This document shows positions 8,111 to 16,359 of a stretch of 64,000 nt of DNA, piece by piece. The notes under the pieces were generated by a model. That model had not been told where the DNA came from, made no database searches, and worked only from the letters and a program-made list of their open reading frames with translations. The stretch lies in NCBI GenBank assembly GCA_910585195.1, contig CAJUCX010000009.1, positions 1 to 64,000 of the forward strand, in the 5' to 3' direction. Numbering within the stretch: the stretch's first letter is position 1; the number at the start of each line of letters is the position of its first letter. The translations under genes and the position numbers were made by a program. This DNA is from an uncultured Christensenellaceae bacterium (GTDB taxonomy: Bacteria; Bacillota; Clostridia; Christensenellales; CAG-314).

Positions 8111-8764
8111 TTATTTAATTTTGCTTAATAATTCTTTGACAACGTCGTCTATTGACATTGTTGTTGTGTCAAATTCGTAAGCATCGTCTGCTTTTTTAAG
8201 CGGAGCAAATTCCCTTTCGGAGTCGTTTTTGTCGCGTACTATTATATTTTGTAAAACTTCTTCAAAAGAAATATTTTGCCCTTTTTCCGACAACTCTTTA
8301 TAGCGTCTTTTAGCGCGTTCTTCCGCCGTTGCGGTAATATAAAATTTGTATTTGGCATTAGGCAAAACGTAAGTGCCGATATCTCTGCCGTCCAAAATAC
8401 AGTCGTTGTTTTTTGCAATTTCGCGCTGAATTTCCACAAGTTTTATTCTTACGGCGGGAATTGCCGAAACATCGCTTGCCGCCATAGAAACGTCGTTCTG
8501 TCTTATATATTGAGTTATATTTTCTCCGTCTAAAAATATATTTTGAACGCCGTCGATATATTTTATTTCAACAGATGTATCTTTCAATATGCTTTCAATT
8601 TGTTGGCTGTTTTTGGTGTCAAGACTTTGTTTTAATGCCTTAAAACCTATTGCTCTGTACATGGCCCCTGTGTCCAGATATAATATACCGAGTTTTTTAG
8701 CAACAATTTTAGCAGCGGTACTTTTACCTGCGCCTGCAGGCCCGTCAATAGCAATATTTTTCAT
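8111..8764 (-). CDS. cmk: Cytidylate kinase
   Basis: A 217-aa cytoplasmic kinase phosphorylating CMP/dCMP with ATP. The P-loop is GPAGAGKST (residues 8-16), followed by YLDTGAMYRA, the CMP-binding region. DGRDIGTYV and the Arg-rich ERAKRRYKEL lid are also present. I use the ATG at 8764 because it has a GAGG Shine-Dalgarno and begins exactly at the family N-terminus (MKNIAIDGP). A longer reading frame upstream overlaps the end of the flavoprotein gene and adds no conserved sequence. Confidence 0.95.
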   Translation of the reverse strand: MKNIAIDGPAGAGKSTAAKIVAKKLGILYLDTGAMYRAIGFKALKQSLDTKNSQQIESILKDTSVEIKYIDGVQNIFLDGENITQYIRQNDVSMAASDVSAIPAVRIKLVEIQREIAKNNDCILDGRDIGTYVLPNAKYKFYITATAEERAKRRYKELSEKGQNISFEEVLQNIIVRDKNDSEREFAPLKKADDAYEFDTTTMSIDDVVKELLSKIK

Positions 8765-8786
8765 TAAACTTTCCTCGCTTGTTTTT

Positions 8787-10004
8787 TTATTCTGCACAAC
8801 TTCTGCCGGCAAGATACGCCGTTGAAAAAGCAACTTGTAAGTTAAAGCCGCCTGTCAATGCATCTATATCTATAATTTCGCCCGCAAAATATAAATTTGA
8901 AAACTTTTTACTTTGCATCGAAGTTGGATTTATCTCTTTTACGTCAATTCCGCCGCAAGTTATTATCGCTTCTAAAATATCTTCTGTTCCGAATAAATTA
9001 AATTCCAGATTTTTAAGCAATTTTACTAGTTTTTGCCGCTGCTCTGCCGTTATTTGATTTACCTTTATTGTTGGCGAAATTCCGGATTTTTTAAGTATAA
9101 CTGAAATAAGACTGCGAGGCAACAATTTATCCAACGAATTTGAAAATTGTTTATTTAACGTTTGCGAAAAATCTCTTTGAATGCGTAAGTCAAGTTCTTT
9201 TTCGCTCAATGCGGGTTTTAAGTCAATTGATAGTTTTAGTTTGGAAAAATCCTTACGATTGATTTTGCTTGACAACGTCAAAATCGTCGGACCGGAAACA
9301 CCGTGATGTGTAAATAAAAGTTCACCGAATTCATTCTCGAAAACTTTGCCGTTTTCAATAATTTTTACAGTAACGTTTTTTAGCGTTAACCCTGCCAATT
9401 CTTTGGGAGTGTCGGCTTTAAGTCCTATAAGACCTGCAACCGGTTTAATTATTTTATGCCCTATTTTGTCTGCAATTTCGAAACCGTCGCCGGTACTGCC
9501 CGTTGTCGGGTAACTTTTGCCGCCTGTACACAAGATATATTTATCTGCGATTAATTTACCGCAAGTGGTATTTAAGGCGGAAACAGAGGAATTTTCGACC
9601 TCAAAATCCATTGCCGAACAGTTGTATAAAATTTTTACGTTATATTGCTTTAATAATTTTTCAAAAACCTTTGTAACGTCGCTTGCCTTGTCAGATGAAG
9701 GAAAAACTCTGTTGCCGCGTTCCGTTTTTAACTTCAAACCGTTAGTTTCAAAAAAATTTATAGTATCACTAGGTGAAAAAGTATGTAATGCACTCAATAG
9801 AAATTTTTTGTTTGAAACGACGTTTTCCAAAAATTCGGCTACGGCACAATTATTGGTAACGTTGCAACGGCCTTTACCGGTAATGTAAATCTTCTTGCCT
9901 AATTTTTCGTTTTTTTCTATTAAAGTAACGTCTGCACCGTTTTTTGCTGCAACTGTCGCAGACATTAGTCCTGCCGCTCCGCCGCCTATTATTACGACTT
10001 TCAT
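8787..10004 (-). CDS. BaiN/YhiN-family FAD-dependent oxidoreductase
   Basis: A 405-aa flavoprotein of the HI0933 family. The N-terminal dinucleotide fold IIGGGAAGLMSA (5-16) is followed by the family-specific GKGRCNVTN. Near the C-terminus are ACGGI-like and YFAGEIIDIDALTGGFN segments, the second FAD contact. Members are annotated as NAD(P)/FAD-dependent oxidoreductases or bile-acid reductase BaiN relatives, but the substrate of most, including this one, is unknown. The gene overlaps surE by 4 nt and is followed by cmk, a frequent clostridial neighbourhood. Confidence 0.85.
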   Translation of the reverse strand: MKVVIIGGGAAGLMSATVAAKNGADVTLIEKNEKLGKKIYITGKGRCNVTNNCAVAEFLENVVSNKKFLLSALHTFSPSDTINFFETNGLKLKTERGNRVFPSSDKASDVTKVFEKLLKQYNVKILYNCSAMDFEVENSSVSALNTTCGKLIADKYILCTGGKSYPTTGSTGDGFEIADKIGHKIIKPVAGLIGLKADTPKELAGLTLKNVTVKIIENGKVFENEFGELLFTHHGVSGPTILTLSSKINRKDFSKLKLSIDLKPALSEKELDLRIQRDFSQTLNKQFSNSLDKLLPRSLISVILKKSGISPTIKVNQITAEQRQKLVKLLKNLEFNLFGTEDILEAIITCGGIDVKEINPTSMQSKKFSNLYFAGEIIDIDALTGGFNLQVAFSTAYLAGRSCAE

Positions 10005-10735
10005 TTGAAAATTTCCTCTAATTTATGAAAAGACGAAAAGTCGCTCATAGAATATGTCAGCGGAGTGATTGTAATATAGCCTGCGTCAAGATATTTTACG
10101 TCGGTTTCTTCCTTTATATCTGCATAGCATTTAGGCGTGCCTTTTATATAAAAATCGTTGCCGTTTTGTACATAATGGTCGCCATAATCCCTTATGCCTT
10201 GCTTTGCTATTTTTATGCCCTTGATTTTTGTCTTTGTGCTGTCGGGCAAATTTACGTTTATTACTTTGTCGGGGTGTGCAGCCTGATAAAGTTTGTCAAG
10301 GTTTTTTGCAATAAATTCCGCACAATTAAAATAATCGTTGTCGTCGTAAGAAACGGAAGAAACGGCAATAGACGGCACTCCTAAAATGTTTGCCTCTATC
10401 GCGGCGCTTACCGTGCCCGAATATACAACGTCCGAACCGACGTTTGCCCCTCTATTTATGCCGGAAATTACAATGTCTACGTCTACGCACATATGGCGTA
10501 TGGCAAATTTAACGCAATCGACAGGCGTTCCTTCGATTGCATATGCCTTTGCGCCGTAATTTTCAATTTCCTCCACACGTATCGGAGTGCGTATAGATAA
10601 GTGATGTCCGACGGACGACATTTCCTTCTTTGGGGCTGCAACAATTAAATTGTGATTGTATATTGACAGAACTTTTGAAAGTGTTTTAATACCTTCAGCA
10701 AAAATACCGTCATCGTTTACTAGCAATATTTTCAT
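10001..10735 (-). CDS. surE: 5'/3'-nucleotidase SurE
   Basis: A 244-aa metal-dependent phosphatase for nucleoside monophosphates. The N-terminal LVNDDG motif has the metal ligands D8 and D9. A serine in SSVGHHLS and the asparagine of SGINRGAN complete the active site. Length and start match the family. It is the first gene of the surE-baiN-cmk-plsC-ispH-rpsA run, with an AGAAGAGAT-type ribosome-binding site. A hairpin separates it from the preceding decarboxylase operon. Confidence 0.94.
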   Translation of the reverse strand: MKILLVNDDGIFAEGIKTLSKVLSIYNHNLIVAAPKKEMSSVGHHLSIRTPIRVEEIENYGAKAYAIEGTPVDCVKFAIRHMCVDVDIVISGINRGANVGSDVVYSGTVSAAIEANILGVPSIAVSSVSYDDNDYFNCAEFIAKNLDKLYQAAHPDKVINVNLPDSTKTKIKGIKIAKQGIRDYGDHYVQNGNDFYIKGTPKCYADIKEETDVKYLDAGYITITPLTYSMSDFSSFHKLEEIFK

Positions 10736-10749
10736 TTTATCTCTTCTTA

Positions 10750-10781
10750 AAAATCAGTCAGGTTGTTGCCTGACTGATTTT
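10750..10781 (-). terminator. Hairpin after the decarboxylase operon
   Basis: A perfect 13-bp stem, AAAATCAGTCAGG (10750-10762) with CCTGACTGATTTT (10769-10781), loop of six. The minus-strand T-run (TTTTTAAG) is short, so partial read-through into surE is possible; no clear promoter for surE was found. Confidence 0.65.
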
Positions 10782-10782
10782 A

Positions 10783-12180
10783 TTAAACCGGTAATACTTT
10801 ATTATTTTTATCGTAAATTTTGGAATCTATTCCATATTTTTTTGCTTGTCGGTACTTAAAGAAGTTTAACGCTACTTGTTGGAATACCGCATAACTTAAA
10901 ACGTCTTCTTCCTGCTCGTAATATTCTTTAATTTCGTCCTTAAATTTATCGAGTTCCGGACTTAAATCATCCGCAGGTCTGTGCGTAATACGCGGCGTAT
11001 CGCCCAAAATTTGTTTTACGATTGCTTTGTCCGGTTCTGCCGGCAATCTGCCGTATTCACCTTTAAGAACACCCTTTGTTTCGTTTGTAACGGTAGAATA
11101 GCGCTTGCCCGTAATTACGTTAAGCACTGCCTGCGTACCTACAATTTGACTTGAAGGAGTAACCAGCGGCGGATAACCAAAGTCTTTGCGAACTCTCGGT
11201 ACTTCTGCAAGAGCTTCTTCCAGTTTATCGCTTTTGCCTTGCTGTTTAAGTTGACTTATAAGGTTTGAAAGCATACCGCCGGGAACTTGGTACAACAATG
11301 CATTTACGTCGACTTTAAGCACTTTGGTAGTCAAGAAACCGTCGTCTGTAAGACGCTTTGCAACACCCTTAAAGTGGTCGTTAATTTCAGACAGCAAAGC
11401 CAAATCAAGCCCTGTATCATATTCTGTACCCTGCAAAACCGCAACCATTGATTCGGTTGAAGGCTGACTGGTACCGTCGCCCAATGCGGAAATTGCCGTG
11501 TCTATGATGTCGACTCCCGCCTCTATTGCTTTCATATAAACCATATTGCCTGTTCCTGCCGTATTGTGAGTATGCAAATGAATAGGAACGTTTACGGCTT
11601 CTTTAAGCGCTTTGATAAGTTCGTATGCTTCATACGGCAACAAAATACCTGCCATATCTTTAATGCAAATAATGTCCGCACCCATTTCTACCATTTCTTT
11701 GGCAAGGTTTACGAAATATTCTCTTGTGTGAACGGGACTTGTGGTATATGACATTGCGATTTCACAGGTGCCGCCGAATTTTTTGGTTGCTTTTACGGCT
11801 GTTTCGATATTTCTGGTATCGTTTAACGCATCAAAAATTCTTATTATATCAATGCCGTTTTTTAAGGAAAGTTCTACAAACTTTTCCACAACGTCGTCGG
11901 CATAATGCCTGTACCCCAACAAATTTTGACCGCGCAACAGCATTTGAAGCTTTGTATTTGGCAATGCCTTTCTCAATGCGCGAAGTCTGTCCCACGGGTC
12001 TTCATTCAAAAACCTTAAACAAGTGTCAAATGTTGCACCGCCCCAAACTTCCAGAGAGTGGTAACCTACTTTGTCAAGTTTGTCGCAAATAGGCAACATT
12101 TCGTCCAAGCGCATTCTTGTTGCCGCTTGTGATTGGTGCGCGTCTCTTAATATCGTATCGGTAATTAAAACTTTACTCAT
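10783..12180 (-). CDS. OadA/5S-type carboxyltransferase (pyruvate-oxaloacetate)
   Basis: A 465-aa TIM-barrel carboxyltransferase related to oxaloacetate decarboxylase alpha, pyruvate carboxylase CT and the 5S subunit of transcarboxylase. The DTILRDAHQS start gives metal ligand D13. K174 (in CIKDMAG) is the carbamylated lysine, and H201 and H203 are the other ligands. A PYC/OadA accessory domain follows. The biotinyl domain that normally ends OadA is missing; biotin is supplied by the separate carrier encoded two genes upstream. It likely moves carboxyl between biotin and pyruvate. Last gene of the operon. Confidence 0.88.
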   Translation of the reverse strand: MSKVLITDTILRDAHQSQAATRMRLDEMLPICDKLDKVGYHSLEVWGGATFDTCLRFLNEDPWDRLRALRKALPNTKLQMLLRGQNLLGYRHYADDVVEKFVELSLKNGIDIIRIFDALNDTRNIETAVKATKKFGGTCEIAMSYTTSPVHTREYFVNLAKEMVEMGADIICIKDMAGILLPYEAYELIKALKEAVNVPIHLHTHNTAGTGNMVYMKAIEAGVDIIDTAISALGDGTSQPSTESMVAVLQGTEYDTGLDLALLSEINDHFKGVAKRLTDDGFLTTKVLKVDVNALLYQVPGGMLSNLISQLKQQGKSDKLEEALAEVPRVRKDFGYPPLVTPSSQIVGTQAVLNVITGKRYSTVTNETKGVLKGEYGRLPAEPDKAIVKQILGDTPRITHRPADDLSPELDKFKDEIKEYYEQEEDVLSYAVFQQVALNFFKYRQAKKYGIDSKIYDKNNKVLPV

Positions 12181-12195
12181 TTTTATAATCTCCTA

Positions 12196-13380
12196 TCAAG
12201 CGAAGAATGCAAGCAATACGCCTGCCGCCACTGCGGAACCTATAACGCCGGCAACGTTAGGTCCCATTGCATGCATAAGCAAATAATTTTCGGGGTCGGT
12301 TTCTTGCCCGACTTTTTGCGCAACACGCGCCGCCATAGGCACTGCGGAAACGCCCGCTGCCCCAATAAGCGGATTGATTTTTCCCTTTGTAAGTTTGCAC
12401 ATGAGTTTGCCGAAAAGCACGCCGCTTGCCGTTGCAATACAAAATGCAATCAAACCCAATGCAATTATACCAAGTGTCTTTGCCTGCAAGAATGTCGGTC
12501 CGTAGGCTTTTGCGCCGACGACTATACCCAACATTATGGTAATAATATTCATTAATTCATTTTGTGCGGTTTTACTCAGTCTGTCAACTACACCGCTTTC
12601 TTTCATGAGATTACCAAGCATCAGCATACCCAAAAGAGGCAAAGACGACGGTAAAATCAAACCTACGACAAGCGTAACCATTATAGGAAAAATAATTTTT
12701 TCTTTTTTGGAAACTGTTCTTAGTTGTTCCATTCTTATTGCGCGTTCTTTTTTAGTAGTAAGCAACTTCATAATAGGTGGCTGAATTGCAGGAATAAGCG
12801 CCATATATGAATATGCAGCAATTGCTATTGCCGGCAATAAAGCATCTGCAAGTTTAGTTGTAACGTAAATTGCGGTAGGTCCGTCTGCGCCGCCGATAAT
12901 TGCTATCGAGGCGGCTTCTAAAACGTTAAAGCCAAGCAGTATTGCACCTATAAAGGTTACAAAAATACCTATCTGCGCCGCCGCGCCAAGCAAAATACTT
13001 TTTGGATTTGCAATCATGGGACCGAAATCCGTCATTGCGCCTATACCTAAAAAGATAAGCGGCGGAAAGATAACCAAATCTACGCCTTGATAAAGAAAAT
13101 AAAGCAAACCGCCCTTTTCGCCAATTTCGGGGTCAGGTGTTGCAAACAAGATTTCCCTTGCCCCCGGGATATTTATTATAAACATACCGAATGCGATAGG
13201 TAAAAGCAACAGCGGTTCAAATTTTTTGACGATTGCCAGATAAAACAATATAAACGAAATGGCTAACATTACGTAATTTTCCCAGCCGGACGCAACGACG
13301 CCCGTACTGTTCCAAAAATTAACCAGTGTCTCGACTATATCGATATCAAGCAGTCTTGAACACAAATAATCCATAAACAA
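12196..13380 (-). CDS. Na+-pumping decarboxylase beta subunit (OadB/MmdB/GcdB)
   Basis: A 394-aa, highly hydrophobic membrane protein that decarboxylates carboxybiotin and exports Na+. It has the family hallmarks: a GIGAMTDFGP segment, the conserved IIGGADGPTAIYV loop with its functional Asp, and GAAGVSAVPMAAR near the C-terminus. About ten membrane helices are visible. It is four bases from the biotin carrier gene. The same subunit serves oxaloacetate, methylmalonyl-CoA and glutaconyl-CoA decarboxylases, so the substrate depends on the partners. Confidence 0.92.
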   Translation of the reverse strand: MFMDYLCSRLLDIDIVETLVNFWNSTGVVASGWENYVMLAISFILFYLAIVKKFEPLLLLPIAFGMFIINIPGAREILFATPDPEIGEKGGLLYFLYQGVDLVIFPPLIFLGIGAMTDFGPMIANPKSILLGAAAQIGIFVTFIGAILLGFNVLEAASIAIIGGADGPTAIYVTTKLADALLPAIAIAAYSYMALIPAIQPPIMKLLTTKKERAIRMEQLRTVSKKEKIIFPIMVTLVVGLILPSSLPLLGMLMLGNLMKESGVVDRLSKTAQNELMNIITIMLGIVVGAKAYGPTFLQAKTLGIIALGLIAFCIATASGVLFGKLMCKLTKGKINPLIGAAGVSAVPMAARVAQKVGQETDPENYLLMHAMGPNVAGVIGSAVAAGVLLAFFA

Positions 13381-13383
13381 CTC

Positions 13384-13743
13384 CTAGCCGATATAAGCCA
13401 AAACAGCCCCAGTATCTACGTTGGCACCCTTTTGTGCCGCAAAGGTAATTACGCCGTCTGCACTTGCGGCAATTTCGTTTTCCATCTTCATTGCTTCAAG
13501 CACAATTACTCCTTGCCCTTTTTTAACGCTTGCGCCGTCATTTACCAAAAAGCGCACAACCATACCAGGCATAGGTGCTTTAAGTTCCGTACCGCTGCCT
13601 TTGACGACAGGTTTTGCAGGCACTGGCGACGCCTCAGCCGCACTAGATACTGTCGGCGCAGTTGATGCAGAAGCGCTTCCGCCTACTTCTTCAACTTCTA
13701 CTTGATAACTGTTACCGTTTACGTTTACAACAAATTTTCTCAT
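13384..13743 (-). CDS. Biotin carboxyl carrier protein of the decarboxylase
   Basis: A 119-aa carrier. After a short N-terminal strand region (1-20) comes an Ala/Pro/Ser/Val-rich flexible linker (22-48) and a biotinyl domain (about 50-119). The biotinylated lysine is K86 in the canonical EAMKMENE motif, and PMPGMV marks the symmetric partner strand. It is equivalent to MmdC/GcdC or the 1.3S subunit of transcarboxylase and shuttles carboxyl between the carboxyltransferases and the membrane beta subunit. Confidence 0.93.
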   Translation of the reverse strand: MRKFVVNVNGNSYQVEVEEVGGSASASTAPTVSSAAEASPVPAKPVVKGSGTELKAPMPGMVVRFLVNDGASVKKGQGVIVLEAMKMENEIAASADGVITFAAQKGANVDTGAVLAYIG

Positions 13744-13747
13744 AATA

Positions 13748-14101
13748 TTAACCCCGTTTAATTTTTTCTATTTTTCTTATGACAAATTCCGCGTCGGAAT
13801 CCACCGTTTCGTCTTCTTCCAACATTGCATATATACAAGCGGAAATTGCTGCAACCAACTCGTCGTCATTTTCTTGCGGTGCCGAGTTTTTAGCAGGTTG
13901 CGGTGATACAACGGCAGGCGACGGTTTTGCTTTTTTATTGTCAATAGCCTGAAAAATTTTACTTTGCGCCCACAATAAAAAAATGATTATTGACAAAACC
14001 GCAAATACGACAAGAATGCCGATTAACGCTACTAACAAAGAGTCCGTTACGGTAAAATTGTCAATGTCTACTGCATCAAGCAATAAATGTGAATATCTCA
14101 T
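13748..14101 (-). CDS. OadG/MmdD-like small membrane subunit
   Basis: A 117-aa protein with one N-terminal membrane helix (about 18-43, leucine/isoleucine/valine-rich) followed by a Pro/Ala linker and an acidic C-terminus (DDELVAAISACIYAMLEED) ending in RKIEKIKRG. This is the build of OadG/MmdD, which anchors the carboxyltransferase to the membrane beta subunit. Sequence conservation in this family is weak, so the call rests on topology and position between the carboxyltransferase and the biotin carrier. Confidence 0.75.
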   Translation of the reverse strand: MRYSHLLLDAVDIDNFTVTDSLLVALIGILVVFAVLSIIIFLLWAQSKIFQAIDNKKAKPSPAVVSPQPAKNSAPQENDDELVAAISACIYAMLEEDETVDSDAEFVIRKIEKIKRG

Positions 14102-14115
14102 AACAAATCACCCCG

Positions 14116-15498
14116 TTAATCGTTGCACATTACTTGTAATTTGGAAATCAAATAAATCCTAGAATTTTTTGCTTCTATCACACTGTTGACAAACCCATTT
14201 TGTGCCGCAATATACGGGTCGGAGTCCATCGTCTCATATTTTTCTATTGCGGCATTTCTTGCCGAAACAGGGTCGTCTGCCTTGGAAATTTCTTCTTGAT
14301 ACATAACCAAACCGCCTACCGATTTTTCAACAGGCGCAATCACCGCATTTTCCCATGCAATGACGCTGTGTTGATAACCAAGTGAAGACGATGCAAACAA
14401 GGTGTAACCCAACCCTATTGCATTGCCTGTAATAAGTGAAACTCTGTCTATCTGTGCAAGTTTTTTTGTTAAATTCGCAATAGCGTAAATTATTGTAGAT
14501 TGTTCTAAATCGATAGATTTTTCAATGCCTTTGCAATCTACCAACGAAATAAGCGGCAAGTCGTAGCCAAACACCAAGTCTGCAAATTTATTTAATTTTT
14601 TGACTGCATTTTGGTTGATTCTGCCGTCGTCTATTGCAGAATTGTTTGCCAAAATTGCAACGCTGTAACCGCCTATTTTTGCAAAACCGGTAATTACTCT
14701 GTCGTCAAATTTCTCGTAAATTTCAATAAAACTGTCTTTATCTGCAAGTAGTTTAACTTTTTCTCTTACGTCTGAGGTTTTTTCTATTTTTGCAACTGCT
14801 CTGTTAAGTTCCGCATCGGACGGAGCCACGTACTCTTTTGATACAGTCGTAGCAAGAAGTTTTGCAATATGACTGCCCAATTCGTTTTTGCCGACGATAA
14901 AAGAACAAAGTCCCGATTTTTCCTCATTTACTTTTTTACCGAAAAGGTCGGTTTCTTTTTCGTTTGCGTTTTCGCGTGCCGCAAGCACTGACGGACTGTT
15001 TAATGCAATAATACCGTCATCCGTCATATAAACGAAGTCGCAAAGACCTGCAAATAAAGCCATACTGCCCAAAGCATTGCCCTTTACAATGCAAATGCTA
15101 GGCTGTACCATATCTGCCAAAATATCAACTAACTTCGAATAACAGTCAAGCAATTCTATCCCTTCGTCGATTTTTCCGCCGCAAGAGTCAAGCACAAATA
15201 CAACCGGTAATTTATTATAATTGCTTGCAATATTACAAGCATTTATAAATTTTTCCGCTTGTCGTTTGCTCATTCCGCCTTGCATAACTTCGCTGTTTTG
15301 TGCAACAACATAGACTAAGGTTCCGCCTATTGATGCTTGTCCGCATACCACGCTTTCACCGTTTTCTTCGTTGGCGAAAAATTCATTGTTTTCCACAAAA
15401 CTTTTTTCGTCGATAAAAGCGGTTAGGAAGTCCTTTATGCCTTTAGTGCATTGTTTGTGCCGATTTTGCCTTTCGGCCAGCAACTGTTTCCTGTCCAT
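14116..15498 (-). CDS. Diverged MmdA-like carboxyltransferase subunit
   Basis: A 460-aa double-crotonase-fold protein in the mmdA position. The N-terminal half aligns by eye with acyl-CoA carboxyltransferases: DSCGGKIDEGIELL where MmdA has a GARIQEG motif, then KGNALGSMALFAGLCDFVYM and NSPSVLAA. The C-terminal half has GFAKIGGYSVAILANNS and TGNAIGLGYTLFAS, the second oxyanion-loop region. Several family motifs (GPCAGGA, GPEGAV) are altered, and the protein is about 50 residues shorter than MmdA. It could be a methylmalonyl-CoA or other acyl-CoA carboxyltransferase with changed specificity. First gene of the operon, Shine-Dalgarno GGGAGGA. Confidence 0.7.
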   Translation of the reverse strand: MDRKQLLAERQNRHKQCTKGIKDFLTAFIDEKSFVENNEFFANEENGESVVCGQASIGGTLVYVVAQNSEVMQGGMSKRQAEKFINACNIASNYNKLPVVFVLDSCGGKIDEGIELLDCYSKLVDILADMVQPSICIVKGNALGSMALFAGLCDFVYMTDDGIIALNSPSVLAARENANEKETDLFGKKVNEEKSGLCSFIVGKNELGSHIAKLLATTVSKEYVAPSDAELNRAVAKIEKTSDVREKVKLLADKDSFIEIYEKFDDRVITGFAKIGGYSVAILANNSAIDDGRINQNAVKKLNKFADLVFGYDLPLISLVDCKGIEKSIDLEQSTIIYAIANLTKKLAQIDRVSLITGNAIGLGYTLFASSSLGYQHSVIAWENAVIAPVEKSVGGLVMYQEEISKADDPVSARNAAIEKYETMDSDPYIAAQNGFVNSVIEAKNSRIYLISKLQVMCND

Positions 15499-15568
15499 AG
15501 TTCCTCCCTATGTAATTTACTAGTAATCTCTTAAAAATCTATGTAAAAACTACCCAATATATAAATAT

Positions 15569-15597
15569 AGTATAAAGCCTAAAAAAAACTTTGTAAA
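15569..15597 (-). promoter_or_regulatory. Sigma-A promoter of the decarboxylase operon
   Basis: TTTACA (15592-15597) and TATACT (15569-15574) on the minus strand, 17-bp spacer, about 70 bp upstream of the start codon at 15498. Confidence 0.7.
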
Positions 15598-15625
15598 TAC
15601 CCTTGCGAGTCTTTTTTGAAAAAAA

Positions 15626-15652
15626 ATAAAATCGGCATTTTGCCGATTTTAT
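15626..15652 (-). terminator. Terminator of the M50-scpAB-rluB operon
   Basis: A 12-bp stem, ATAAAATCGGCA (15626-15637) with TGCCGATTTTAT (15641-15652), followed by T8 on the minus strand. It overlaps the rluB stop codon. Confidence 0.85.
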
Positions 15653-16359
15653 TTAATCGATTTAAGATAATCTATTTCTTTGTCGTTGAGATATCGCCAT
15701 TGTCCTCTCGCCAATCCTCCCAAGCGAATATCGCCCATTTCGGTTCTTTTAAGAAATACTACAGTTTTTCCTATTGTCTCGAACATTTTTTTGACCTGGT
15801 GATTTTTACCCTCGTGAATCGTCAATTCCACACGACATTCTTTGTCGGTTTTTTCCAACAACTTTGCTTTTGCAGGCGCGGTTTTTTTACCGTCGATAAT
15901 TACACCGTTGCGCAAAGTCGTAAGTTCACTTTCGGAAATTTCACCCTCAATCCTTGCGATATATTTTTTTGTTACTTCGTATTTAGGATGCGTAAGTTTA
16001 TATGTCATATCGCCGTCATTTGTCAACAGCAACAATCCTTCCGTATCATAATCCAATCGACCGACGGGATAAACTCTTGACTTTATATCGATAAGTTCCA
16101 TAACGGTTTTTCTGTCTTTATCGTCTTTTACCGTAGTAACGTATCCTTTTGGCTTGTGCAACATTAAATAAACATTTTTATTTTTTGGAGTTATTTTTTT
16201 GCCGTCTACCGTTACCGTGTCGTTGTCTTCGTTTATCATAAAGCCAAGTTCGTTTATTAGTTTACGATTTACTCTAACTCGATTTTCGGTGATGATTTTA
16301 TCGCAGTTTCTTCTGCTGTCAACGCCGCAGTCTGCCATATATTTGTTAAGTCTTATCAT
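15649..16359 (-). CDS. rluB: 23S rRNA pseudouridine synthase (RsuA/RluB family)
   Basis: A 236-aa RNA-modifying enzyme with an N-terminal S4-like RNA-binding domain (MIRLNKYMADCGVDSRR) and a catalytic domain bearing VGRLDYDTEGLLLLTNDG, whose Asp is the nucleophile. The C-terminal HQVKKMFETIG motif is typical of RluB/RsuA. The ATG at 16359 has a GGAG site and begins at the family N-terminus. It overlaps the end of the carboxypeptidase gene by 14 nt. The exact rRNA position modified (RluB versus RsuA) is inferred from the scpAB-dacB-rluB context. Confidence 0.9.
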   Translation of the reverse strand: MIRLNKYMADCGVDSRRNCDKIITENRVRVNRKLINELGFMINEDNDTVTVDGKKITPKNKNVYLMLHKPKGYVTTVKDDKDRKTVMELIDIKSRVYPVGRLDYDTEGLLLLTNDGDMTYKLTHPKYEVTKKYIARIEGEISESELTTLRNGVIIDGKKTAPAKAKLLEKTDKECRVELTIHEGKNHQVKKMFETIGKTVVFLKRTEMGDIRLGGLARGQWRYLNDKEIDYLKSIK

